A stretch of 64,000 nt of DNA from JAFGPS01 sp964570855 (GTDB taxonomy: Bacteria > Planctomycetota > Phycisphaerae > Sedimentisphaerales > Anaerobacaceae). The translations under genes and the position numbers were made by a program. The stretch is from NCBI GenBank assembly GCA_964570855.1, contig CAZMZR010000006.1, positions 1 to 64,000 on the forward strand, given 5' to 3'. The notes beneath the pieces are model-generated. The model saw only the letters and a list, made by a program, of their open reading frames with translations. It was not told the origin of the DNA and searched no databases. The first letter of the stretch is position 1. Each line of letters begins with the position of its first letter. Of this stretch, positions 18,400-27,485 are shown in pieces.

Positions 18400-19037
18400 C
18401 CAGCGTGGTCCACCTTTTTAAGCAGATATGGTTTGTCGGCAGGAACACGCACAAACGCCTCCGAAGGACAGGCCGCGGCGATAGCGCATTCGTTACAGTT
18501 CAGGCAACGGTCGTGACGCACCTGTAAAAAAAATGAGCCGTTACCGAAAGTATCACAGCCCTTTACACATTTTCCACAGCCGATACATAGTGACTCATCG
18601 ATCGTATATTCGTAATACGGGTCCTCGATATAAGTACGTGTTATAGCCCCTGTCGGGCAAAGCTGATTTTCCGCTCCCTCGTTGATATCATGAGGTTCCG
18701 GCTCGAAAAAACCGAAACAGATTTTACAGTATCCGCAAATCGGATAAACCTGCACACATTTGACCGCCGATTCTTCCAATACGCAATACGTGGCGCAATT
18801 GCCACATGCAACACACTTGTATGGGTCGATCTGCCAGACCTGGGGCTTGTAGCACTTTTCAAAAAGCTCGCAATCTCTGCATAATCCGCTATCGACACAC
18901 TGGCCCTCCCGTACCAATCTGTGTCTCTTGGCAAAAGCAGCGCCGCCGATTACTCCCAGTGTCCCCAAAGCGGCGTATCGCAAAGCCTCAGCAAGAAACT
19001 GTCGCCGGTCCGGAACAGGTTTAGAACTTTCGGCCAT
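18396..19037 (-). CDS. Tat-type polyferredoxin (NapG-like)
   Basis: A 213-residue protein from ATG 19037, which has an AAAAGGG site; a GTG at 19052 is less likely. The N-terminus has DRRQFLAEALRYAALGTLGVIGG, a plausible twin-arginine signal or anchor. The rest is packed with cysteine motifs: CVDSGLCRDCELFEKC, CVACGNCATYC, CGYCKIC, CPTGAI, CIGCGKCVKGC and CLNCNECAIAAAC. About 21 cysteines are present, enough for roughly five [4Fe-4S] clusters. NapG-type proteins pass electrons on the outer face of the membrane together with a NapH-like partner, which is the overlapping downstream gene. Confidence 0.87.
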   Translation of the reverse strand: MAESSKPVPDRRQFLAEALRYAALGTLGVIGGAAFAKRHRLVREGQCVDSGLCRDCELFEKCYKPQVWQIDPYKCVACGNCATYCVLEESAVKCVQVYPICGYCKICFGFFEPEPHDINEGAENQLCPTGAITRTYIEDPYYEYTIDESLCIGCGKCVKGCDTFGNGSFFLQVRHDRCLNCNECAIAAACPSEAFVRVPADKPYLLKKVDHAG

Positions 19038-19108
19038 ATTTACCCTTTTCACAACTTACTTCGACTCTATTTTTACGAAACGTCACAAAGACGGTTCGCA
19101 ATCATCTG

Positions 19109-20206
19109 CTAATTTCGAGACATATCCTCGATTCTGGAGAATATTCTCACAATATTCTTTATAGTATCCAGCACGAAGACTCGCCCGTTGGCATCAACGG
19201 CCACGTCAAAACCGCCGAGCCGGCACTTGGCGGGTGTGTCACAAATTTCAACCTTGTCGCCTTCCACCAACTGCTCAGGACCTGCAACAACTCCCATAAA
19301 TGCCCCCTGCGGGTCGTATATCTTGATACGCGTCAGGCCTTTTTCGCAGGTAACAAAGCTATCGTCGGCTCCGGAAGGATCGGAGCCGTGAAGTATGGCA
19401 AAATTCACCGGATTGCAGCAACCGCAGAAACCCTTGACGCCGGAAGAAAATTCACCCCACGAAAATTCAAGGTCACCCTCGAATGTATAGGCCTCAATTT
19501 TGTGAATTCCGGGATTGACCACACGCAATAATCCGTCACGACCGACGGCAAGGTCAAAGTACGGACTCGGTATCACAAAACCGGGAATGTTTCTATCCTC
19601 GTCCTTTTGACCTATCCGGTTGATAATCGTTCCTGTTGTATCGTAACGCAGAACGACACGGTTTCCCGCATCGGCGACAAAAATATTATTCTTTGAAACT
19701 GCAATACCGGTCAGAACCGCATCATCACCCAAATCCCACCACCTGGCAAGCCGCTTTCCCTGACCATTGTAAATTTCCACGTGGTCCTTGATAGTGACAT
19801 AGATTTTTAGACTGTCCGAAGTATCATCCGCCGCATCTTTGCTCTCGACAGCCAAACATCTCGGAGCCTCGGATAACTCGATTTCGTTGAGTAAATTCCC
19901 GTTGTCTTCAAATACACGAATTGCATTATCGCCGGCTACATAGATAGACCCGTTCGAATCCACCGCGACAGCATGTGTTGCCTCAAATTCGGTTTTGATC
20001 GGCCGGGCTGATTCTTCATAAAGTATTAAATTCGGGTCAATCTTTGCGAGTTGTTCCAGGTCGTAGTTAAAATCCGTACCAAGGCCGCTGCCCTTTTCCC
20101 CCGTTGCATCAAGCCGCAACATGGCAACAATAGCAATGACAACGACAAGGGTGATAAGTATCCCGATAAATGCCCTAACATCTGTAGCCCCCAATCGTTT
20201 GTCCAT
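19109..20206 (-). CDS. NHL-repeat protein, membrane-anchored
   Basis: A 365-residue protein with one N-terminal membrane segment (GILITLVVVIAIVAMLRL) and a six-bladed propeller of NHL type. Repeat signatures include AVDSNGSIYVAGDNAIRVF, AVSKNNIFVADAGNRVVLRYD, VGRDGLLRVVNPGIHKIEAY and AVDANGRVFVLDTIKNIVRIF. It is the first gene of the redox cluster, 71 bp before the polyferredoxin start. Residues FCGCCNP near 245 give an unusual cysteine group, possibly for metal or redox use. Function unknown; binding or sensing outside the membrane is an inference. Confidence 0.8.
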   Translation of the reverse strand: MDKRLGATDVRAFIGILITLVVVIAIVAMLRLDATGEKGSGLGTDFNYDLEQLAKIDPNLILYEESARPIKTEFEATHAVAVDSNGSIYVAGDNAIRVFEDNGNLLNEIELSEAPRCLAVESKDAADDTSDSLKIYVTIKDHVEIYNGQGKRLARWWDLGDDAVLTGIAVSKNNIFVADAGNRVVLRYDTTGTIINRIGQKDEDRNIPGFVIPSPYFDLAVGRDGLLRVVNPGIHKIEAYTFEGDLEFSWGEFSSGVKGFCGCCNPVNFAILHGSDPSGADDSFVTCEKGLTRIKIYDPQGAFMGVVAGPEQLVEGDKVEICDTPAKCRLGGFDVAVDANGRVFVLDTIKNIVRIFSRIEDMSRN

Positions 20207-20375
20207 TATAATGTCTCCCCTGGATTATTTTTCTAATTTTGATTAGGATTGATTATATCAAATGAAGTTTTTACAATCAATTCATTCATGAAAGATAATA
20301 GGCTCCCTCAACCACTAATCTTTTATGTGATTAACCGGACAGGATAATTCCACCTTGTATGTCGGATAATGCGCC

Positions 20376-22103
20376 TTAACCGCGTTTTTTTAACAGCTTG
20401 AAGGTATCGGCGCCGCCGTTAATCAAATGGACCAGCGGCTCAGGCCTGTCAACGCCTTCAATGAATTTTGGACGAGCCGCCCAAGGTGTAATACTCAAAA
20501 CTCCGGTCAAATCCATCCAGTGCTGCAATCTTGCGACCGGCAAATCCCAGGTCATGTGGAAATGATTCGCCGGCGGATATTGTTTATATTCGGTCATGCT
20601 TGCGTATTTGGGCACTACAAACGTATGCGGCCATGTGGGCGTCGTCAAATTGCACATCGCCTGACCGAGTTCCTCGGGCACTTGCGTCGTGCGGGCCTGG
20701 TCCCAGATCAAGCTGAACAATCCGGTGACACTGCTGTAAGCCATTCGACCGGTTATGCCTTCGATTCCCGCCGGAGTCATAAACGTCACTGAATTGCCGC
20801 CGCCGGGGAAGTAGAATTCGTCCACCAGAGGCATCCTGATTCCACTGGTAATCTTTTTGACAGATGCCCCCGGTTCCGCCGCCCAGTCGAATGCGGCGCT
20901 GCCGGAATTGTCGCCGTCCACAAGACCCTTGTTATACCAATCCGCTTTTTTGTCCAGCTTTTTCACACCGACCTTTTTAGCCAGCTCTCTGATTTCCCAT
21001 GCTTCCCACACTTTCCTAAAGTCCATAAACAACGGCGGATTCCCGCCGGAAAGGTACGTCATAAAAAGCATCGTTAAGAGTCCCTGCACATCGGCTTCCG
21101 TGGCATAGGGCAGAGGAGCTTTCCGCCCGCTATGGTCGAACGTCGAGTTGAACAGGCTCTCCATTACATCGGCCACCGGCATGGGAATACCCCGCAGGTC
21201 GGAGCCCCATTCCAACTGGCTCATAAATCCGCCGCCTACCGCATTCAAATCCGTCATAATCTCACGAACTATCAGGTACATCCCCAGAGACTGATTGAAT
21301 CTTTCGCTGTCTGCTTCATCGCGAAGCTCTAATCGTTTACCTATGTACCTGTTAATCCAGCCTCGCAACTGCCTGAGCTCCTTTTCATTGTAGGCCTTTT
21401 TATTCAGCATATCGGCCAGCAGCTTCATATCCAGGCGTGTTATTTCCAGACCGAAGGTATTCCTTGTGGCAATAATATGAGCCAAAGCCGTCTCCATTCC
21501 CATCGAGTCATGCCCGAAGATAACGACCCTGCGCCCGCGCAGTGCGACCTGCGTCACCGCAGCATAGCACCAATCTATAAGATTTTTCGCAGTTTGTTCG
21601 GTCATCACGGGATTCATACCGGTATCCGGCCATGTCCCGACATTGAGAGCAACCATTCGGCCGTACTGGCTGATAGCGCCGCCGAGGGCATGGGCATAGA
21701 CAACACCGGGCTTGGGGCCGCTGTTGCCACAGGTAATATTAATCGGCGTATCAGACGGGAACTGCTGGAGCAGCGATATGCCGGTTAGTTGTGGAAACGC
21801 CCAGGTATCCGGCACCAATACTATAATATCCACGCCGGCCTTTCGAAATTGCTGAGCTACTATATCGGCCTGCGCCTCTCCATCAACCAACACGGTCGAA
21901 TAAACCACAGACACCGGCGTCTTGTCCGGCAGAACTACCGCCCCGCTTATTGTGTCGGCGGCCATTTTCACAATGTTCCGACAGCGGATACGGCTGTCAT
22001 CATCAATCCGCGGATCACTTGTTGCGAAAACACCGATGACCGGAACCTTGGGTGTTGCTTTTCTTATACTCGCCAAACCAGATGCTTCAACTTTTTTGGC
22101 CAT
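20376..22103 (-). CDS. fucI: L-fucose isomerase family protein
   Basis: A 575-residue protein with the length and layout of L-fucose isomerase: an N-terminal Rossmann-like region (PVIGVFATSDPRIDDDSR), a central part with ITCGNSGPKPG and MVALNVGTWPDTGMNPV, and a C-terminal metal-site region with NHFHMTWDLPVARLQHWMDL. It would convert L-fucose to L-fuculose in the cytoplasm. The ATG has a good AAAGGAGC site. It follows the E1/E2 genes with an 89-bp gap and is close to the rhamnose genes. Related hexose or pentose substrates such as D-arabinose cannot be excluded. Confidence 0.85.
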   Translation of the reverse strand: MAKKVEASGLASIRKATPKVPVIGVFATSDPRIDDDSRIRCRNIVKMAADTISGAVVLPDKTPVSVVYSTVLVDGEAQADIVAQQFRKAGVDIIVLVPDTWAFPQLTGISLLQQFPSDTPINITCGNSGPKPGVVYAHALGGAISQYGRMVALNVGTWPDTGMNPVMTEQTAKNLIDWCYAAVTQVALRGRRVVIFGHDSMGMETALAHIIATRNTFGLEITRLDMKLLADMLNKKAYNEKELRQLRGWINRYIGKRLELRDEADSERFNQSLGMYLIVREIMTDLNAVGGGFMSQLEWGSDLRGIPMPVADVMESLFNSTFDHSGRKAPLPYATEADVQGLLTMLFMTYLSGGNPPLFMDFRKVWEAWEIRELAKKVGVKKLDKKADWYNKGLVDGDNSGSAAFDWAAEPGASVKKITSGIRMPLVDEFYFPGGGNSVTFMTPAGIEGITGRMAYSSVTGLFSLIWDQARTTQVPEELGQAMCNLTTPTWPHTFVVPKYASMTEYKQYPPANHFHMTWDLPVARLQHWMDLTGVLSITPWAARPKFIEGVDRPEPLVHLINGGADTFKLLKKRG

Positions 22104-22192
22104 TTCGAACGCTCCTTTCTGAACGGATGCGTTTATTAGCAGCCATGTCCGCGAACGAACGGATACGAGTATCGATTTATCAGTTAAAAAAA

Positions 22193-23413
22193 TTAAACGC
22201 CGGCATTCTCCAGTTGTTTTCGCACGAAGTCAAGAAATCTCGCCGCATAAGCACCGTTGGCGACCTTGTGATCCACCGACAGAGTCATATTCATAAGTTT
22301 TCGTATAAGCATATTTCCATTGTCGGGGACACACGTATCGGTTATCTGCCCGATGCCCAATATACTGCACTGGCCGGGTACTACAATCGGAATGAAGTTG
22401 TCTATGCCGAAAGCGCCAAGGTTGCTGACGGTAATACAACCGCCTTCCAAATCCGTCGGAGCCAGTTTATTGCTGCGCGCCTTTTCAATCAGGGCCTGAC
22501 TGTCACCGGCGATTTGTTTTATATCCTTTTTATTTACATCCTTGAGAATCGGCGCTACAAGACCGTCCGTTACGGAAATCGCAAGGCCGATATTAATGGT
22601 CTCGGCCAGCTTTATCGTCTGGCCTTCCAACTGACCCGTCATAATCGGATATTTCTCAAGCCCCGTCGCAACGGCCTTGATAATGAAATCATTGTAGGAG
22701 ACTTTAATGTCACCGCCCTGGTTCATGCCGGTTCGCTGCTCGACCAGCTTCGTGACATCGGCTCTGACCGTCAGGTAGAAACACGGTATTTCACGTTTGG
22801 ATTTGAGCATTCTCTCCGCGGTGATTTTCTGGAGTCTGTTAAGTGGTATAGTCTGTCCGAGCTTGACCTCTGCTTCCGAAACAACCGTCAGTGCCGTAGC
22901 GCCGGGTTTGGATTCTGCGGCGGCTTTGACATCCTGTTCGGTAATTTTTCCTGCCGGCCCCGTGCCGTTAACTTTCGCCAAATCCACACCGAGGTCCGCA
23001 GCCAATTTCTTCGCCCGCGGCGACGCCATTATTTTACCGGCCGGTTTAGCAGGTTCCGGCTCGGCTTTGGCCGGCTCGGTTGTAACGGGTTGCTGAGCGG
23101 CCGGTGCCCCCTGCTGAGCGGGTGCGGAGGCCCCGCCTTTGAGTGAATCGACAAAGCTTTGCGGCACATCTTCGTCTTTGTCACCAAGAACCAAAAGCGG
23201 CTCGCCCACCGGTAACGTCTCATCCACTTTTACAAGAATATACTTAACGAAACCTGCGGACGGCGACTCCATTTCCAGCGTCGCCTTGTCGGTTTCTATT
23301 TCGAAAATCACATCGCCTTTTTTGATCTCATCCCCGACACCGACCAGACAATTTACAACTGTCCCTTCTTCCATTGTTTGTCCGAGCTGCGGCAATCTCA
23401 CTTCATTCGCCAT
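22193..23413 (-). CDS. 2-oxoacid dehydrogenase E2 component (dihydrolipoyl acyltransferase)
   Basis: A 406-residue protein. Lipoyl domain at residues 1-80 with the lipoylation lysine in ETDKATLEMES; an Ala/Pro-rich linker about 90-125; a peripheral-subunit-binding domain about 127-165 (MASPRAKKLAADLGV); and the catalytic acyltransferase domain from about 185. The C-terminal active-site motif reads SVDHKVANGAYAARFL, so the usual Asp of HxxxDG is Asn here. It is partnered with the E1 fusion directly upstream. Acyl specificity (pyruvate, acetoin or branched chain) is not fixed by the sequence. Confidence 0.92.
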   Translation of the reverse strand: MANEVRLPQLGQTMEEGTVVNCLVGVGDEIKKGDVIFEIETDKATLEMESPSAGFVKYILVKVDETLPVGEPLLVLGDKDEDVPQSFVDSLKGGASAPAQQGAPAAQQPVTTEPAKAEPEPAKPAGKIMASPRAKKLAADLGVDLAKVNGTGPAGKITEQDVKAAAESKPGATALTVVSEAEVKLGQTIPLNRLQKITAERMLKSKREIPCFYLTVRADVTKLVEQRTGMNQGGDIKVSYNDFIIKAVATGLEKYPIMTGQLEGQTIKLAETINIGLAISVTDGLVAPILKDVNKKDIKQIAGDSQALIEKARSNKLAPTDLEGGCITVSNLGAFGIDNFIPIVVPGQCSILGIGQITDTCVPDNGNMLIRKLMNMTLSVDHKVANGAYAARFLDFVRKQLENAGV

Positions 23414-23491
23414 TTATAAAGTCCTCATTAATTTTTTTATTTGTATCCTGGCGTTAGCGAAGGATCTGTTTTACGAGAAGGAGATTCTTCG

Positions 23492-25738
23492 CTATGCCCC
23501 CACAATTTTCTTAACCGCTTCCACTATCGAATCGACACTCGGAATACTCGCCAATTCCAGCGGCTCACTCATAGGCGGCGGCACATCGGCAGCGGCAAGA
23601 TTAACCGGTGCCGCATCGAGATAATCGAAACCGTGTGAACCGTCCTCAAATTCATATTCCATAAACCGGCCGCTTATCTCCCTGCCGGCCCCGCACATGC
23701 AGAAGCCCTCACTGACTGTGATTAATCGGCCGGTTTTGCGGACCGATTGGGCGACTGTATCTATATCCATCGGCTTGAGCGTTCGCAGGTCGATGACCTC
23801 TGCATCGATATCGTGTTTTTCTGCGAGAATTTTTGCCGCCTCCAAGGACCACATCGCCATTCTGCTGTAGCTGACGATAGTCGCATCGTTGCCGGGTCTT
23901 TTAATATCCGCCGCGCCGAGCGGGATAATATAATCACCTTCCGGCACCGCTCCGAGCTGGCCGTAGGTCGCCTTGTGCTCGATGAAGACCACCGGGTTGT
24001 CACTGCGTATGGCGGCCTTGAGCAAACCTTTGGCATCGTAAGGCGTCGAAGGCATGACCACGTAAAGTCCCGGCGCGTGCATGAGCCAGGCTTCGAGCGA
24101 TTCCGAGTGGTGAGCGGCGATACATCTGCCGACACCGCCTTCGGTTCGCAGGACCATCGGGACCTTGGCTTTACCGCCGAACATGTAGCGGTTGTATGCA
24201 CCGACATGAACGAGCTGGTCCATTGCAATAGTGACAAAATCGACATACATAATTTCAGCGACCGGCCTCATTCCTCGAAGAGCCGCACCGACCGCGGCGC
24301 CGGCTATGGCAGCTTCGGATATCGCCGTATCGATTACCCTTTCTGTGCCGAATTCAGTCAAAAGCCCGCGGGTCGCCTGATACGCACCGCCGTAAAGACC
24401 GACATCTTCACCCATCAAGAAAACATTCATATCTGTCCGAAGCTCTTCAGCCTGGGCGGCCGAGACCGCCTGGCCAATTGTCATTACATCCATGCCGAAT
24501 TTGGACTTGACCTCACCGCGTGCCTGCTCGGCAGCCTCTTTCTTAGTCTTTGCTTTGGACGAGGCAATGGAAGCCTCAAATGCCGATGTCGCCTCCATTA
24601 CTTTAGCCGATATTGACTTGTCCGCTTCGATAATTTCAGCAGGATAACTTTCTTCGACATACACATCCTTGGTCAAATCCGCAACATTCGGCCAGGGACT
24701 ATCCATGCCGAACTTAGTCGCATCTTCGATTGTCGCAAAGGCCTTGTCTTTTATCTGGTCCAACTGCTGTTCCGTACAGAGTTTTTCATTCAGTAGTTTT
24801 TCACGAAGGACGGTAATCGGATCCCGCTGATGCCAGGCCTTTTCTTCGGCCTTGGTACGATAAGCGCGAGGGTCGCTTCGGCTGTGCCCATACCAGCGAT
24901 AGGTCTTGGCCTCGATAATTGTCATTTGATTTTCTTTCCGGGCCTTCTTAACAGCGGCACCCACCGCAAGAAAGACCGCAAGTGCATCCTGGCCGTCCAC
25001 AATCATGGCCGGTACGTCATAAGCACCCGCCCTGACCGCAATATCCTCGACATTGCTGGCCTTTACCGCGCCATCGACTTCGCTTCCGGAGAACGGCACG
25101 CTCATGCCGTAGAGATTATTTTCGATGATTGCCACCAGAGGCACGGCCAGCGTGGAAGCCATATTCATTGCTTCATGGAAACTGCCGGTATTTGTGGAAC
25201 CGTCACCGAAAAAGGAGAGCACGACTTTGCCGGTCTTTTTGAATTTTTCCGCCAGCGCCGCCCCGACCGCCGGCGCCTGGTTTCCGCCGACAATACCGGT
25301 CGAGCCGAGATTATTGCATTTGGATACATCTGCAATGTGCATCGAGCCGCCTCTGCCTTTGCAGTAGCCGGTCTCCTTGCCCATTAGCTCGGCCATCATC
25401 CGGTTCCAGTGGTCCCGGCGCTCATCCTCGCTGTCGGCGTACTTATTGCCGATAGCTCCGCAGTGCCCGTGGCCGCGATGGGTCGAGCCAATAACATCGC
25501 CGCGTTCAATCGCAGCGATAGCCCCGACCGCAACCGCTTCCTCGCCGGCATAAAGATGTGAGGCGCCCTTGATGATATTCTGGCCCAGAAGGTCAAAAAC
25601 CTTCTCTTCAAAAAAGCGAATCTCATAAATGGTTCTCAACCAATCAGTTACATCATCCAGACTGACAAGGCCATCCTTGATAAGCTCTTTGACCTTCGGG
25701 GCCGTTTGCTTTCGGGTATCCTCTATACAAAACTTCAT
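23492..25738 (-). CDS. 2-oxoacid dehydrogenase E1 component, alpha-beta fusion
   Basis: A 748-residue thiamine-diphosphate enzyme made of both E1 subunits. Residues about 25-390 are the alpha part (STHRGHGHCGA, and FFGDGSTNTGSFHEAMN as the ThDP-metal GDG motif). Residues about 410-748 are the beta part (GEDVGLYGGAYQATRGL, RPVAEIMYVDFVTIAMDQL, HHSESLEAWLMHAPGL). The join is a charged Lys/Ala-rich linker. It would decarboxylate a 2-oxoacid and pass the acyl group to the E2 encoded 78 bp downstream. No E3 gene is in the window. Pyruvate or an acetoin-type substrate is possible. Confidence 0.92.
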   Translation of the reverse strand: MKFCIEDTRKQTAPKVKELIKDGLVSLDDVTDWLRTIYEIRFFEEKVFDLLGQNIIKGASHLYAGEEAVAVGAIAAIERGDVIGSTHRGHGHCGAIGNKYADSEDERRDHWNRMMAELMGKETGYCKGRGGSMHIADVSKCNNLGSTGIVGGNQAPAVGAALAEKFKKTGKVVLSFFGDGSTNTGSFHEAMNMASTLAVPLVAIIENNLYGMSVPFSGSEVDGAVKASNVEDIAVRAGAYDVPAMIVDGQDALAVFLAVGAAVKKARKENQMTIIEAKTYRWYGHSRSDPRAYRTKAEEKAWHQRDPITVLREKLLNEKLCTEQQLDQIKDKAFATIEDATKFGMDSPWPNVADLTKDVYVEESYPAEIIEADKSISAKVMEATSAFEASIASSKAKTKKEAAEQARGEVKSKFGMDVMTIGQAVSAAQAEELRTDMNVFLMGEDVGLYGGAYQATRGLLTEFGTERVIDTAISEAAIAGAAVGAALRGMRPVAEIMYVDFVTIAMDQLVHVGAYNRYMFGGKAKVPMVLRTEGGVGRCIAAHHSESLEAWLMHAPGLYVVMPSTPYDAKGLLKAAIRSDNPVVFIEHKATYGQLGAVPEGDYIIPLGAADIKRPGNDATIVSYSRMAMWSLEAAKILAEKHDIDAEVIDLRTLKPMDIDTVAQSVRKTGRLITVSEGFCMCGAGREISGRFMEYEFEDGSHGFDYLDAAPVNLAAADVPPPMSEPLELASIPSVDSIVEAVKKIVGA

Positions 25739-26117
25739 GCCATTATTCCTGACAATTACCTAAAAATGCTCGTTAACATACCAAAGAACGGTAATATAGC
25801 ACATTTGACGTCTGAAAAGCAACTATACGCTCCCCATTTTGCCACTTTTTTCAGATTAATGTCCAAAGATATGGCAGCATCCGCCTTAGAATAGAAACCG
25901 GAAGTCAAAATGATCCAGGAATGTCCTGCAGGGTGGGACAAAAATGGCACGGTCAGTGGGCCAAAACGTGTACTTCGACTGGGCCGGAATTGTCCCGCTA
26001 TTAATAACACAACTATAGAAGAAACTATAAGAGAAACCATTGCACCGCCTTCGCCGTTGCCGGCCGGTGGGCCGGCTCCGGCGGTGCTGGACGCCGGGAA
26101 ACAAGTGGTTCAATCTG
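25739..26117. other. Intergenic gap between the E1 gene and the aldolase gene
   Basis: This 379-bp stretch has no credible gene: the short frames in it lack ribosome sites and family motifs. Its right part holds a long GC-rich hairpin listed separately. The left part is more AT-rich and must contain the promoter for the E1-E2-fucI genes, but I could not pick one pair of boxes with confidence. Confidence 0.5.
26042..26087 (-). terminator. GC-rich two-part hairpin downstream of the aldolase gene
   Basis: Two nested perfect inverted repeats are visible: GCACCGCC (26042-26049) with GGCGGTGC (26080-26087), and inside it GCCGGCC (26059-26065) with GGCCGGC (26070-26076) around a GGTG loop. It begins 31 bp after the aldolase stop on the minus strand and lies at the end of the rhamnose gene run, as expected for a terminator. 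No clean run of U follows, so factor-dependent termination or mRNA 3'-end protection is as likely. Confidence 0.45.
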
Positions 26118-27275
26118 TTAACCGGCCTGTTGCTTGCGGAAAGCTTCGGCCTCCCAGTTATTGATGAAATCCTGCTGGCGTTTATTCAATGGATTAATAC
26201 CACCGAACCTTTGGGCCTGCATTCGGACAAAAAGCGAGCCTGTTGTGATTTCAGCAATGACGGGAGTCATTTTTTCATCGGCGGCAACGAACAGTCCAAG
26301 CCCTTTGATTACAAATGCGGCGGCGGGCTTCTGTCCTCCGGCAACGAGGGATTTGAGTTTACGCGAGATAATCCGGGCATCGCAATTTTCCAGCCACATC
26401 GCCGAGCCGTTCGCATAGACCAGCTCGTCCGGATTCAATGCCGGCGTCGCCAGCAGCTTTCCTGCATCCTTTCGCTGCATAAATGCGGCAACCGTCTTAT
26501 CTATCGGCAAATATGTAACCGGTAAATTCTTCCCCGTTGCCTGCAGAACCGCCTGGCGTATAGCCTGCCTCGCCTCGGCAATATCGTCCTTAGAGGGAGG
26601 TTTAATCCTGCGTGGTTTGAATTGTTTCAATTGACTATTGCAGGTTTTAATAACCATTCGGACCAGTCGAAGTGCAACATCGGCTGTACCGACGGTCACA
26701 AAAAGACCATGCTTTTGGAGAATCATAATCGAAGGCTTTTGGCCGTATTGCTTTTGATACCTATCGACGAGTCCGGCGATTTTTTTTGCAAGCATAAAGC
26801 CCGGATCCGCATACGGCACCCAGAGCGGCGGCGGCTTGCGATCTTTGAAAAGTCTTTCAAGCCGAACTCTGCCACCTTTAGCGCTTACATACGCGGCCAG
26901 TACAAGAGGATGTAAATGAATCACACATTTATCGAGACATGCATGAAGATGCGACTCCACCGACGGCCGGGCGCCACCGGCGAGGTTATCATCGCAGGCA
27001 AGAAGCAGTCTATCGACAACTTCCGGCTCTCTTATCGATGCATCAAGTTTCGCCAGGGCCTTATCCTGTATTATCGAAAGTACCGGCTCAAGCCGCAACC
27101 TCCTCCAGCCCTTCTTTGAATTCATGTCTTTCAGAGCAGTGCCGCTGGCCTTGATGTACATGAACTTTCGATCGTCGGTTTTAACCGATGTATTACCCCC
27201 GCCGCCCTGAACGAGAGTTGAATCTTTGCCGGTAATGTTCGATATCTTAATCAGGTCAGCTAATGCTTTGTCCAT
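26118..27275 (-). CDS. Class II aldolase, RhaE aldolase-domain-like (putative rhamnulose-1-phosphate aldolase)
   Basis: A 385-residue class II aldolase/adducin protein. It begins with a glycine-rich phosphate-binding motif (LVQGGGGNTSVK, residues about 22-33), has the zinc histidines HLHP near 139 and ILQKHGLFVTVG near 203, and a second related segment AAFVIKGLGLFVAAD near 330. This layout matches the aldolase half of bifunctional RhaE (rhamnulose-1-phosphate aldolase/lactaldehyde dehydrogenase). The dehydrogenase half is absent, so the chain ends after the aldolase part. A GGGGG site lies before the ATG, inside the end of the preceding small gene. Genes for the isomerase and kinase nearby support rhamnulose-1-phosphate as substrate. 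Confidence 0.82.
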   Translation of the reverse strand: MDKALADLIKISNITGKDSTLVQGGGGNTSVKTDDRKFMYIKASGTALKDMNSKKGWRRLRLEPVLSIIQDKALAKLDASIREPEVVDRLLLACDDNLAGGARPSVESHLHACLDKCVIHLHPLVLAAYVSAKGGRVRLERLFKDRKPPPLWVPYADPGFMLAKKIAGLVDRYQKQYGQKPSIMILQKHGLFVTVGTADVALRLVRMVIKTCNSQLKQFKPRRIKPPSKDDIAEARQAIRQAVLQATGKNLPVTYLPIDKTVAAFMQRKDAGKLLATPALNPDELVYANGSAMWLENCDARIISRKLKSLVAGGQKPAAAFVIKGLGLFVAADEKMTPVIAEITTGSLFVRMQAQRFGGINPLNKRQQDFINNWEAEAFRKQQAG

Positions 27276-27470
27276 TTACTTATTTTCCCCCATGAGCTTC
27301 TCTTCCAAATGCCAGGCTAAGATGATATTCACCACAAACCACACAAAAGTCGCCAAAAGCATAATCGTCTTAGCGCGTGCCAGCTCCATTTTGCCGCCCA
27401 AAAATAATATCGACGGCACAATTAAAACAATAATCGAAATATAGCCTATCAATTGAATCAATGTCTTCAT
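27276..27470 (-). CDS. Small two-span membrane protein
   Basis: A 64-residue protein with two hydrophobic segments (IGYISIIVLIVPSILFLGG and TIMLLATFVWFVVNIILAW) and charged ends. It has a GGAGA ribosome site, and its TAA is directly followed by the aldolase ATG, so it fits the operon as a real gene. It follows the permease gene by 15 bp. It may be a small accessory subunit of that transporter; this is inference from position only. Confidence 0.7.
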   Translation of the reverse strand: MKTLIQLIGYISIIVLIVPSILFLGGKMELARAKTIMLLATFVWFVVNIILAWHLEEKLMGENK

Positions 27471-27485
27471 TGTATGTCTCCTTTT

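Noticed and set aside
22052..23146. Long plus-strand frame (364 codons) opposite the E2 gene
   Set aside because: It is the shadow of a strong minus-strand gene with lipoyl, binding and catalytic motifs; the plus frame has no ribosome site and no family features.
23747..24616. 289-codon plus-strand frame opposite the E1 fusion
   Set aside because: Shadow frame caused by high GC and lack of stops; no start signal.
25756..26113. Short frames in the gap before the aldolase gene
   Set aside because: Low-complexity composition, no ribosome sites, and overlap with the GC-rich hairpin.
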